From: Branchiostoma floridae
Taxonomy: Eukaryota > Chordata > Leptocardii > Amphioxiformes > Branchiostomatidae
DNA length: 64,000 nucleotides
Direction: 5' to 3'
NCBI RefSeq assembly: GCF_000003815.2
Contig: NC_049995.1
Coordinates: 13,044,062-13,108,061, forward strand
In this document: positions 48,524 through 57,740 of the stretch, in pieces
Layout of the letters: every line of letters begins with the position of its first letter
Position numbering within the stretch: the first letter of the stretch is position 1
The notes under the pieces: model-generated
The model's database searches: none
Seen by the model: the letters and a program-made list of their open reading frames with translations, nothing else
What the model was told of the DNA's origin: nothing
Made by a program: the position numbers and the translations under genes

Positions 48524-51500
48524 GTGAGTACGGCTTTCAGCTAGTAGATGTCTGTAATAAGTATATAACGTTGTATACTGAAATATTTCTTGTTGGATAA
48601 AAGTTGAATTGTAATTTCTTACAAAAAGAACTGTGAAACTCCAGTCTTTGGCAAGGATTGAGCAAATCACAGCCTCTTTTTACTTTCTTTCATTTTGAAT
48701 ATTTCTTAAATTTGCCGCATTGCCGTCCATATTCACTTGATTTTGAATTGTTTATCCGACATGATTGTAATTGATATTTCGAAGGGAAGTTATATATATC
48801 TATTGCCGTTAACCTCTGGTTGGTCGTTAAATATAATTGAATGGCGCAAGTCACACATCTATTTAGCCATAATGCGGCTCCATTTTGTTGCATGTGATAG
48901 TGTTGAGGCAATTGTTGAATGTGGTATTGTTGAGACATTCATAGAGCATGCACTATCTGCCCGACAAGATTGATATCTTAATTTTCATTTAGCTTAATTA
49001 GATCATTTTCATGACCAGTTCAGGTTCAAATTTTAACCTTCACGTTTCTAATGACACAATGCCCTAACTAGTGATTATTTGTGCAAGAAAGAAAGAATAA
49101 ACTACAACGGGAATTGTTGTGTAGTGTACAAATAACCTACTAAAAAGAAACGTTTGTTTAAAGTGGGTATCTTATTACAATCTTTACAATTAATGATATG
49201 ACTCCTGTATAATTTGATTGAACATTTTTTTCATAACCAACCAACCAACCAAAGAAAAATAACTTTAATCTTTCAGAGAATTGTTTTTCATTTGCGTCAT
49301 AGCTTATGACATGACCGTTTCAAGACATGACCAAAGATTATAAGAAGTTTCCTTAAGAAGAAGATAATACATTTGAAATCGCCTTATCCGTGACCCAATT
49401 TGACATATCTTAGAAGCAGGAAGCAGCTTTAGAACAGATTAAAGGAAAGCTTGCGAATTTTGCTCCACGTCCAGAATTGAAGCCGTGTTATAAGCTCTTT
49501 TTTTCTAATCTATATTTATTACAGTAGAAGCCAGTTAATTGCACACCGGATTAACATACACTTCTGTTAACTGCACGGAATTCCAAAATCCCAAACCGGT
49601 GCGGTCCAGCAAGATAACTTCGCATTATTCGGATAATTGCACAAAATTCACTGGCAACTTGGCCGTGCAATTAAGCGGCTTCTACTGTATTGGCACCAAT
49701 GTCAGATTTATCTTTCTTCTTTATAGGGTAATATCAATATGGATTATTATTGGTCAAGGCAGCAATGACTGCACAACAACTTACAGTATAAAATTATAAA
49801 ATCGACCAAAAATACAAAACAGTTTGTGTGCAGTCTAACACCGTATAGCAACAACAGATTACGGTGTAATAGGATACTTTAGATCCGCTCTAAAACCTTT
49901 CAGCCAGACCTGCTTTTCTACAACCTTAATAGAACCCGGGAGCGAACATCATTTAACTTAAAGGCAGATTGTAATTTGGAACAGAATCGCTTGCACACGT
50001 CGACACAGTATATCTTGAAGGCAATCAACAACCAAGGTGACATCATTTAGAGGCAGGTAACTTTGAGTAAAATAGCTCATGACTCGGCGACGGATTATGC
50101 AGATACTGTCTCGTTTTTACATGTGCTGAACCTGTAAGCAGCAGTAGATTGATTGTCTTGGAATTGGTTACCTTGAATCCGCGCCACAACTGTTTAAGGT
50201 GGTATCTCACTGCAATTGGGGCACAGGTGCGACACTTCGGGGTTCGTTAAGCACTGTTGTGTTATTTTCACCGATTTTTTTTTTGTAATTTAGAAATAGA
50301 ATAATTTACAACTGAATACTTTTAAATTCATTTTAACACTCATAACACAAAACGTAAAAAATTTAGTTCTTAATCTCTGAAATGTGTTGAGTAATCTTGC
50401 GAACCCTGTAGTGCCGCAACGGTGCCCAAACTAAGTGTAGTGAGATACCATCTTTAGACCGACCTACTTTTGTTACCAGTGCACAATTATCGCACAGGCT
50501 AAAATCCTCTCCGGTTCCTGGTTTTTCCTAAACTTGAATCCAGTCTACTGCTGGCACGGCCTACCGTAGTTAGTGCAGGCTCTCTACGGGGCCAGAGTAG
50601 GTCTCCGCCGCCGGGATTATCATTCACACCCGGTAGGATTTTCACGCGGTTAGACTTTGCCCGGGGGGGGGGGGGGGGGGTTAATAGCCGGTCAGCCCAC
50701 TGGGCTAAAGTCTAACCGCGTGAAAATCCTACCGGGTGTGGCCGATTACCCCGGCGGCTGGGAGCTTCCCTGGCCCCGTACAAAGCCTGAACTAACTACG
50801 GTAGGCCGAGCCAGCAGTAGACTGGATTCCAGGTTAGATTTTTCCTTCTCGGAACATTTGCCTCACACTGACATGAAGATTGATTGATAATCAATCAATC
50901 GTGCACCACAATGTCAATGACTACAACTCGTTGGTTTGAATCGACTTTGCTGTGAGTTTGACAAGGGCAGAGGGAAGGCTTTGAAGGACACGTCCTAGTT
51001 TGTAAAATTGAAACAAAAATGTTTCTGACGTATTCAGCGCATATGAATTTTACTGGCAATTAACCTCACTGCCCACTCACTTCGAGTTAAATGGTCGCTG
51101 AGACGTGTTAGTCGCCTTTGTAGCTTGATATAATACTCGGCTTTGTAAAGATTTGTGGTCTTATGATATTGTTATTGATACGTATCCTGTCCTTGTCCGA
51201 TTCCATTTGTATTGTCTCTGATTTCGTCTGCAATAATTCGGCTTTTCCTTTTGTAATAGCCACAGGCTAGTTGGGCAGCCCAGGCTGTGCGTGCTGAACA
51301 GCCAAACCAATAAAAGAAATCAAAATAAATATTGTTTCAAAAATCTGATATGCCTTTACGATAATACGATAATAATCAAGACCCTATTATATATAGATTG
51401 GTGGATGAATGAATGAACTGACTTGAAAGATCATTATCTTCACTAATTACTCATCAAGCACATGGAAAACAAACCATGTTATGATGTTGTTTTGCAATTA

Positions 51501-51964
51501 AGGACAGCTCCAAGCATGATATATCACTATCGAAGGATTACCGTATATGGTTATGTTACTGGCAAACTCCAGTCCTATGATGTTTGTATCAGGTAAAAAC
51601 TAACTGAACTGGAAAACTGTTAGATTAAAACTGTCTTGTACGATCCGAAGATGAGTTCTGAAAACAAAATTGTTAATCTCTATTTCTGCTACGAGGCAAT
51701 ATAAGGCAAAAGTGGTGCTGATCCTTTGCAATTTACCGAACATTTAACATTGTCCCTTGTAGCACATTAGCTTGCATGTTAAAACGTTTGATATGGATTT
51801 GCATGTCCCTAATATTAGTTGCAATCCTCGTATATTTAGACCAAGTGCAGGCAAAATGCAGGTAACGGACAGACAGACGGACGGACACACACACACACAC
51901 ACACACATGCACATAAACACATCGTATATTTAGACCAAGTGCGGGCGAAATGCAGGTAACAGAC

Positions 51965-52021
<57 letters not shown>

Positions 52022-52057
52022 GGAACACACACATACATAAATACATACACACACACA

Positions 52058-52089
<32 letters not shown>

Positions 52090-55000
52090 CGCACGCACAC
52101 ACACACACACGCACACGCACGCACACACACAAACAAACATACACACACACACACATACACACACACACGCACACACAAATACACACACACACACACACAC
52201 ACACACTCGTTAGACCTTCGACAATGGTACTTTGATAACCACTTTCATGTGAAGTTGGTTGATATCTTATGCTATGTCCTCTTTCGTTCCAGGGGCGCAT
52301 GGTGAGTTTGATGGGAAGAAGCTGAAGATGGCGATACTGAAGGATTACCAGAGAGGCGTCCGTCCCGTGGCGAACCACACCCACACCACGCCCCTCAAGA
52401 TGGGCATGGACTTCAGACAGATCATCGACTTGGTGAGCACAACACTAACATAACTCTAACAGTGCACTCTCACTGCACTTGCGTCAAACTTGCGTCCCTG
52501 CGGGGTTCGTTCACTGCGTCACTGTTTTGTTATTTTCTCCAATTTTCTATAATCTAGATAAGGCGTAATACGTAAAAGTATGACGTAGAAGGCGACAAAA
52601 TACACAGAAAGAAAACGACAAAATACACAGTAAGAAAATTCGTTCTTTATCTCTGAAATTCGGTGAGTATCTGTCGAACCCCGCAGTGACGCAAGCTTGA
52701 CGCAAGTGATGTGAGTGTGCACCTTAACATTACTCTGATGCATATTAGGCCACACTGACTTTATCTTACAGATGACATCCACTGGAGACCCAAAAACTAA
52801 GGCGAAAATCCTGCAAAAAAATGCCGCTAAACCACAGGACTAACCATCCCGTCCATGATCCATTCTTTTCCTGGCTTGGTTTGCACTGTTCATCTCCAGT
52901 AAGACACAATTTTCTTAATTCCAATAATGATTTTATTGCAAATTCTTAAATGTTATTAAAGAGGGGAACAATGGTACTGTGCTCTGACCCTGTGCTCCCT
53001 TACCCAGGAGAGCAGGTCGTCTGGCAATCATAGAATAAAGATTGACCAGGGATGCTTCAAATTATTTTATTGAGAACAGGCGAAAATTAATGCGTGCGAG
53101 GATGTCATCCACAACATTAAATCAGTGTGGCCTTACAGGTAATATGTAACGCAATAATGGTCGATTATCCTTTTATAGTGGACTGTTACTCTTTGATATC
53201 ATATGAAATGAGAAAATGATAACAATCAGATAACAATACAATCGCAGTAAATTGCAATTAGGAACTAAGTCAACCGTACCATATAGCCTACCATGGTAAT
53301 ATGTAACAGAAGATTGATCTTCCACATTGGTGTATATTAGTCTGAAACAGAGAATTCTCTTTGTAGAATCGCAGAGCATAATGGGTAAGCAGATATCTTG
53401 ACTTGACTGATATATACATGCCAAAAATAGAGTTTCTCTTTCTTGCGAACATAAGAAGATTATTTGGCATTTAAGAAAATTGGGTATAAAGCCATCTGAG
53501 TTTTTCGTCTGTCTCCTATTTCAGGACGAAAAGAATCAAATGTTAACGAGCGATATTTGGCAAAGACAGGTAAGAAAACTGAGCAGAATAATATTTAGGG
53601 GACAAGCATAGGGATGTTGGCTGTTCCTTCAAGGAAACCATCACAAAAATGCCCCTGCAGCTCCAGAGCAATCTGCTTGGGGCCCAAATAACATTCTTCT
53701 TTACGTCACAAGCTATCTGCCAACAAAAACAAAACCACAAAAAGATACAAAAATTGAAGTTCTGCTGCAGTGCCAAGGTCACATACCCGGGGTGGGGGGC
53801 AAGTCAACCTTGACATCCGTCTTTCCAACCTCTAACCAAATATCATTGGAACACATCTACTTGTCGAGGTTCTAGAGTTATGCTGACCACAAATATCCGG
53901 AAACACAGAAATTCAATCACACACGCCCAAAACGTATACATGTATAGAAAAGGGAAACACAGCCAACTACCCAATGGCATCTTTGTGTAGTATTTTCTAA
54001 AGGGTTATGATTATCCTTCTCCTGTTTTCAGGACGAAAAGCACCAAATCCTCTCCAGTAATGTTTGGATGAGAAAGGTAAGAGGACTGGTGCTAATGCGA
54101 GCATGTCAAGATTTTTTTGTCACCTGTTGTATTTTTTCACGCTTTTCTCATCTTCTTGAAAGAACAGTATTTTTATTAAAAGAACAGTAATGTAATCTTG
54201 TTTTATTGTCTTACGCGTGTGTTATTGTTGCTATTTGTTTGTAACCGTGAGTCGACCTGGTCTGCATGGATTTCATGAATTGTAAGTGAATGGCACGTGA
54301 AGAGTTGACCTGAATCTAAAGACATATTTCTTTTAATAGCTATGATTTACATCTACCACATCTGTTTGTGGATGCTTTAGAAGTCTATTCTTACCGATTG
54401 AGGACATGTTAGTTCGAGTTACAGTCATTATCTCGTAAGACCTCGTATTTTGAAAGTCGCATGTTATCTATGAGGTGAAAAGAATAGAACACATTGATGT
54501 TATCTGGGTGGAATTCGTCTACGTCATTTTTTTTGTAATGTAGCATTTGAATACGTTTGAATCCACCCACTGACCTGAATTATAAACTCTTGGTAAACTA
54601 GTAGATGAACGTAAACCGAAAATAAGCCCTTTCACAGCTACAGAGATCAGAACGCATGTGCGGCGACAGGAATTCCAGGCAATATGTCAAATAGGAAGGC
54701 CCCGAAAAAGAAAAAAAAGTCCTTGTCTCGAACATTTCTATTTTCATAACGATGTCCAGACGAGTTTTGTTTCTTTTTTCGGCGCACATGCGCTCTGACC
54801 TCTGTGAAATGGCTTATAAGAACAGGGCACTTTTATTGATCAAGAATCTAAAATGTCTGCGAACCTTTTGTAGTACTGGAAGGACGAGGCGCTAACCTGG
54901 GACCCAGACGAGTACAACGGCATGAAGTACATCAACCTGCCTTCCACGGAGATCTGGCTGCCGGACGTCGTCCTTACTAACAGGTAAAGGAGGAAGATAG

Positions 55001-57207
55001 ATATTTATTAATGGTTTAAGAATGTTGAATATAAGCTCCTTCAAACTTCCGAGTTCGCATGCGCGTCGACACGAATCGTCAAAGGAGAAGGCCCCTGAGA
55101 CATGTATAAGCCTTTTCACACTAGTTACCGCGCATGCGCGAGTGAAATGAGCTCTTGGTAATATGTCAAAGCTAAAGGTCTCCAGAAAATCAACATTACG
55201 TTCCGGACATCGTTACACAAATCGAAACAATGGCAGTGATTAGGCTGTTTACGTCTGAGGGACTTCAACTTTGACATGTTACCCAGAATTCCTTTCAACC
55301 GCGCATGCGTGGTAACTAGTGTGAAAATGCTTGTAGGCTTTTCATTTAACTTCATTTGCGCCATGTTGGATTGCAGCGTACGTCTGTTAGCCTTACAAAG
55401 ATGCTACTGCTTAATTCAATTTACCCGCCAACGTGGTCGTCGGAGGATTCAAATTATGATCAATGAAAACATGTATACAAACACGTCTTAACATAGTTAT
55501 GCAAATCTGGACCGTCGGCACGAGAACTGTTTACATGCTAACAGCCTTCAATGGCCTTCAATTTTTAACAAATTACACACAATTACTGTCGCCGCGCATT
55601 CGAGAACTTGGAAGTATAATAGGACGACAAAATGCTTAAATTTTGTATGAAAGTTGATGTATTGGTATATCCATCACAAAACTGATTTCAGTCTGTATCA
55701 ACAAAAAGCGAGTGAACTCTTTTTTTTTCTACCAGTCAGATTTTGTCTTCATTGGTAGAACTGTGAACCCGATCTTTGATCACAACACTTACATTTTCCC
55801 TAACTCTTGTTCACAGTGCCGGAAAGAACCACGACCAGCCTCAGAACAACGTCATCATCAGCTACAACGGTGAGGTGACCTGGCTGGTGACCCGGATGTA
55901 CTTCAGCGCCTGCTACATCAACACCTACTTCTTCCCGTTCGACGAACAGAATTGCACTTTGACCTTTGCCTCTTGGACACACAGCGGCTTCGAAATCGAC
56001 CTCATTCAAGAACCCGAACCGCCGAGCAAGTCCTATTACGTCAACAATGACGAGTGGAAGTTGATTGACATTTACGTCAGACGAGACGTTGTCTACTACG
56101 AGTGCTGTCCAGAACCGTATCCGGAAGTGACGTATACCATACGGATCCAGAGAAGGGCCCTGTTCTACGTCACCAACCTGTTGGCGCCATGCTGTCTGCT
56201 GTCCTTTCTCGTCATCTTCGGCTTCTACCTGCCGTCTGATTCCGGGGAACGAGTCGGGCTGGGCATCACCATCCTGCTCTCGTACTCAGTGTTCCTGCTG
56301 ATGGTGTCGGAGTGGATGCCGCCTACGTCACGGACGGTGCCACTGATAGGTAGGTTTTGTGTATTTTGGATATGAAAAAGCGATTTTGATGTTCTTATTG
56401 TTGAGTACTGTCAACGACATGGAAATAATGACCCAAAAGAGAAACTTCCCTTGACTGGCTCCATTCTGTTTTATTTTAATGATCTTTCATCAACAAATTA
56501 CCCTAAAGGCTATTGGAATAATCAGTTGGGAAAACAAGACTGTTGAATTTTGTTGATAGTAACCGTGCTCATTTCTTAGCTGTGTTCCTAGAACGTCACT
56601 AAAAGTGATGCTGTAATTTCTTCATAAAATTCTGAAGTCTAAAGAACTTTTGTTTCTTTTTCTCCTAGTGGTATACTACAGCGTGACGATGCTGCTCGTT
56701 ACCCTGGCAACCGCCATGACCATCGCGGTGCTGAACATCCACCACTGCGCAGCCCACACCACGCCGGTCCCTCACGTCATCCGGTTTCTCGTGCTGAGAC
56801 TTCTCGCGAGACTCGTGTGCATGAACAGCGTGTCGTCTCATTGGGAAGAAGAGCACCACCATCCATGGAACATCGAGAGAACCATCAACATGTTCACCAT
56901 GAACACCCTGGACAACGGGCACGGCACGGACACCGAGTCGGTCGCGAAGAATAAGAGCAAGCCGCCGGGAAACTCTCCAGGAGAGAACGGACTGTACGCG
57001 TCCCTCTTGATGTCCATGAGAGAGATTCACAAGGAGATCCGCACCATAAACGCGAGGTTTCAGAGGACTGATATCCAGACTGGGATCGAGGACGAGTGGA
57101 AGAAAGTAGCGAAGGTCATAGACAGATTTCTCATGCTGCTGTTTGCTGTCGCCACCTGCCTGACGAGCGTTTGTCTTTTTTCCCAAGTGCCACATTTCAA
57201 TCTATAA
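48475..57207 (+). CDS. Nicotinic acetylcholine receptor alpha-type subunit (Cys-loop cation channel), 6 coding exons plus an alternative exon 3
   Basis: Pentameric ligand-gated channel subunit of the plasma membrane. Coding exons: 48475-48523, 52293-52432, 53525-53569 or 54032-54076, 54874-54983, 55817-56349, 56669-57207. All introns are GT-AG, with phases 1,0,0,2,1. The sum is 1416 nt, or 471 residues plus TAA. Signal peptide is about residues 1-20. Loop D Trp is W80, loop A is WLPDVVL at 106-112. The Cys-loop is C147/C161 with 13 residues between. Loop B has W168, and loop C is YYECC with vicinal C211/C212, the alpha-subunit hallmark, plus Y216. M1 is about 229-253, M2 259-281 (GE at -2'/-1', Leu at 9', Glu at 20', which suits a cation channel), M3 about 294-316, a short cytoplasmic loop, and M4 446-464. 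Sequons NHT (44) and NCT (160) are seen. Exon 2/3/4 sizes of 140/45/110 bp are those I recall for vertebrate alpha7-type genes. Odd points: T113 where loop A usually has Tyr, H170 in loop B, Gly at M2 2'. The family is certain; the exact subunit class is not. Confidence 0.95.
49522..49687. mobile_element. pogo/Tigger-type MITE (receptor intron 1)
   Basis: 166 bp, TA on both sides, ends CAGTAGAAGCC...TTAATTGCAC in inverted orientation. CAGT termini, a TA target and a TTAATTGCAC sub-terminal motif match pogo/Tigger-derived MITEs. Confidence 0.75.
50198..50452. mobile_element. MITE family A, copy 4 (receptor intron 1)
   Basis: 255 bp, GGTGGTATCTCACTGCA to GTGAGATACCATC, TTAA on the left and TTTA on the right. 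Confidence 0.85.
50512..50857. mobile_element. Long foldback element with a G18 loop (receptor intron 1)
   Basis: Arms of about 150 bp (50512-50667 and 50703-50857) are near-complementary (CTAACCGCGTGAAAATCCTA and its complement; TACGGTAGGCC). They enclose a ~35-bp loop with 18 consecutive G at 50663-50680. No ORF. Confidence 0.85.
51230..51332 (+). mobile_element. LINE 3' terminus in receptor intron 1
   Basis: GTGCGTGCTGAACAGCCAAA followed by CCAATAAAAG and an A-rich tail. It is homologous to the 4236-4290 terminus and lies in the sense orientation of the gene. Confidence 0.5.
51884..52206. repeat. Long CA/CG microsatellite in receptor intron 1
   Basis: About 320 bp of alternating purine-pyrimidine (CA with CACG and CATA variants), interrupted at 51909-51970 by a duplicate of the preceding unique sequence (GTATATTTAGACCAAGTGC). 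It ends about 86 bp before exon 2. Open frames across it are artefacts. Confidence 0.95.
52293..52432 (+). CDS. Receptor exon 2 (N-terminal helix and first beta strands)
   Basis: 140 bp between acceptor TTCGTTCCAG and donor GTGAGC. It encodes the mature N-terminus ([19 protein letters not shown]) and continues to FRQIIDL, matching the receptor pattern of a Lys-Asp-Tyr helix, RPV and a strand ending in Ile-Ile-Asp. It ends at a codon boundary (phase 0). A 330-bp CA/CG repeat ends only about 86 bp before its acceptor. Confidence 0.9.
52461..52723. mobile_element. MITE family A, copy 5 (receptor intron 2)
   Basis: About 263 bp. The interior (GCGGGGTTCGTTCACTGC..., TTTATCTCTGAAATTCG) matches copies 3 and 4, but the outer ends have diverged (AGTGCACTCTCAC / GTGAGTGTGCACC). 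TTAA on the right. It starts 28 bp after exon 2. Confidence 0.75.
52745..53135. mobile_element. MITE with TTAGGCCACACTGA ends (receptor intron 2)
   Basis: Inverted ends TTAGGCCACACTGACTTTAT and, on the other strand, TAAGGCCACACTGATTTAAT, with a second inner inverted match (GGATGACATCC). About 390 bp, no ORF. A single end of the same family lies at 32303-32345. Confidence 0.75.
53525..53569 (+). CDS. Receptor exon 3a (alternative copy A)
   Basis: 45 bp, phase 0/0, acceptor CTATTTCAG and donor GTAAGA. It encodes [15 protein letters not shown], the standard nicotinic-receptor segment (DEKNQ..L...IW) just before the loop D Trp in exon 4. It is one of two copies of this exon; inclusion of either copy, both or neither would keep the frame. 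Confidence 0.92.
54032..54076 (+). CDS. Receptor exon 3b (alternative copy B)
   Basis: 45 bp, phase 0/0, acceptor CTGTTTTCAG and donor GTAAGA, 462 bp downstream of exon 3a. It encodes [15 protein letters not shown], identical to copy A at 8 of 15 residues and about 31 of 45 bases by eye. All substitutions are typical of this family, there is no stop, and both splice sites are good, so it appears functional. Probably spliced mutually exclusively with 3a. Confidence 0.88.
54622..54820. mobile_element. MITE in the intron between exon 3b and exon 4
   Basis: About 200 bp, inverted arms ATAAGCC(A/C)TTTCACAG...CGCATGTGCG. Related to the element at 55106 by its TTTCACA, GCAT(G)GCGC and ATATGTCAAA segments. 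Confidence 0.7.
54874..54983 (+). CDS. Receptor exon 4 (loop D Trp and loop A)
   Basis: 110 bp, acceptor CCTTTTGTAG and donor GTAAAG, phase 0 to phase 2. It encodes [14 protein letters not shown] and continues through [16 protein letters not shown]80 is the loop D aromatic. WLPD is the loop A motif, but the Tyr normally three residues after it (VLYN) is Thr here. Confidence 0.92.
55106..55333. mobile_element. MITE in the intron between exons 4 and 5
   Basis: About 228 bp, inverted arms TTTTCACACTAGTTACC then CGCATGCGCG, with TTGACATGTTACC mirrored inside. No ORF. Confidence 0.75.
55817..56349 (+). CDS. Receptor exon 5 (Cys-loop, loops B and C, M1, M2)
   Basis: 533 bp, acceptor CTTGTTCACAG and donor GTAGGT, phase 2 to phase 1. 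One uninterrupted exon holds the Cys-loop, SWTHSG (loop B), [12 protein letters not shown] (loop C), M1 and all of M2. Many animal receptor genes split this part over several exons, so introns have probably been lost here. Confidence 0.93.
56669..57207 (+). CDS. Receptor exon 6 (M3, cytoplasmic loop, M4, stop)
   Basis: Acceptor TTTTTCTCCTAG, starting with two bases that complete a Val codon. It encodes M3 ([20 protein letters not shown]), a cytoplasmic loop of about 130 residues opening with NIHH, an amphipathic helix ([12 protein letters not shown]) leading into M4, and TAA at 57205-57207. Confidence 0.93.
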
Positions 57208-57740
57208 AGAGAGAAAACAGTGTAACACTGGGGTTCAAGGACTGCTAAACTGACCATGCAAAACGGCTTTAAGCATTTTGGCCGAGCGGTTTAGCGTCTG
57301 GGTTTGTGAGCTGTCGGCCAGGGATCGTCGCGGGTTCGAATCCCAGGAGTCAGAAGATTTCTATATATTGTTTCTGTCTGTTTCTACGACCTTTTTGTGT
57401 GGCACATCTATAGCATGTTACTCACAAGGCCGGTGTGGGAACCATTTAAACAAGAGGAGAGTAGAAACCGAAAGAACCTGGCTCCCAGGATTTAAACCTG
57501 GGCCGCCGGCTTACAAACCCAGCACCCAACCGATTCGGCCAAAAGGCTTTAAGCCTTTAAAAAGCTGTTTGGCGTGGCCAGTTTAACAATCTCTGAACCC
57601 CACTGTTACATCATGCTGCTGTAAATACCTTATGTCCGTATTTACCACAGAAAGAAAGCATATTGACAATCATGAATGGGACTGTGAAAGGTTGTAGAAG
57701 AATTAAATGTACAAAATAAAATAAACTACGCGGGGACGAT
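57208..57740 (+). promoter_or_regulatory. Receptor 3' UTR and overlapping AATAAA signals
   Basis: AATAAA hexamers at 57715-57720 and 57720-57725 are the first after the stop codon, implying a 3' UTR of about 530 nt. It would contain the whole tRNA-like inverted repeat at 57221-57610. Poly(A) use is inferred. Confidence 0.5.
57221..57610. repeat. tRNA-like inverted dimer (foldback) in the receptor 3' UTR
   Basis: Two arms of about 130 bp, 57221-57355 and 57473-57610, are inverted copies that begin TGTAACA(C/G)TGGGGTTCA. Each arm has a pol III A-box (TGGCCGAGCGG in the left arm) and a B-box (GGTTCGAATCCC in the left arm), so the unit looks like a tRNA-derived SINE head present twice head to head. 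The spacer is about 117 bp. In a transcript it would form a long imperfect hairpin. Confidence 0.8.

Noticed and set aside
51733-52384. Long open frames of Cys-Val or Thr-His repeats
   Set aside because: Translations of the CA/TG microsatellite; no start context or family.
53525-54076. Two separate receptor genes, each with its own exon 3
   Set aside because: There is only one copy of exons 1, 2, 4, 5 and 6 in the correct order, so the duplicate belongs to one gene.
57278-57355. Possible functional tRNA (Leu/Ser-like)
   Set aside because: Box motifs are present, but it lies in a symmetrical inverted repeat and the cloverleaf does not close.
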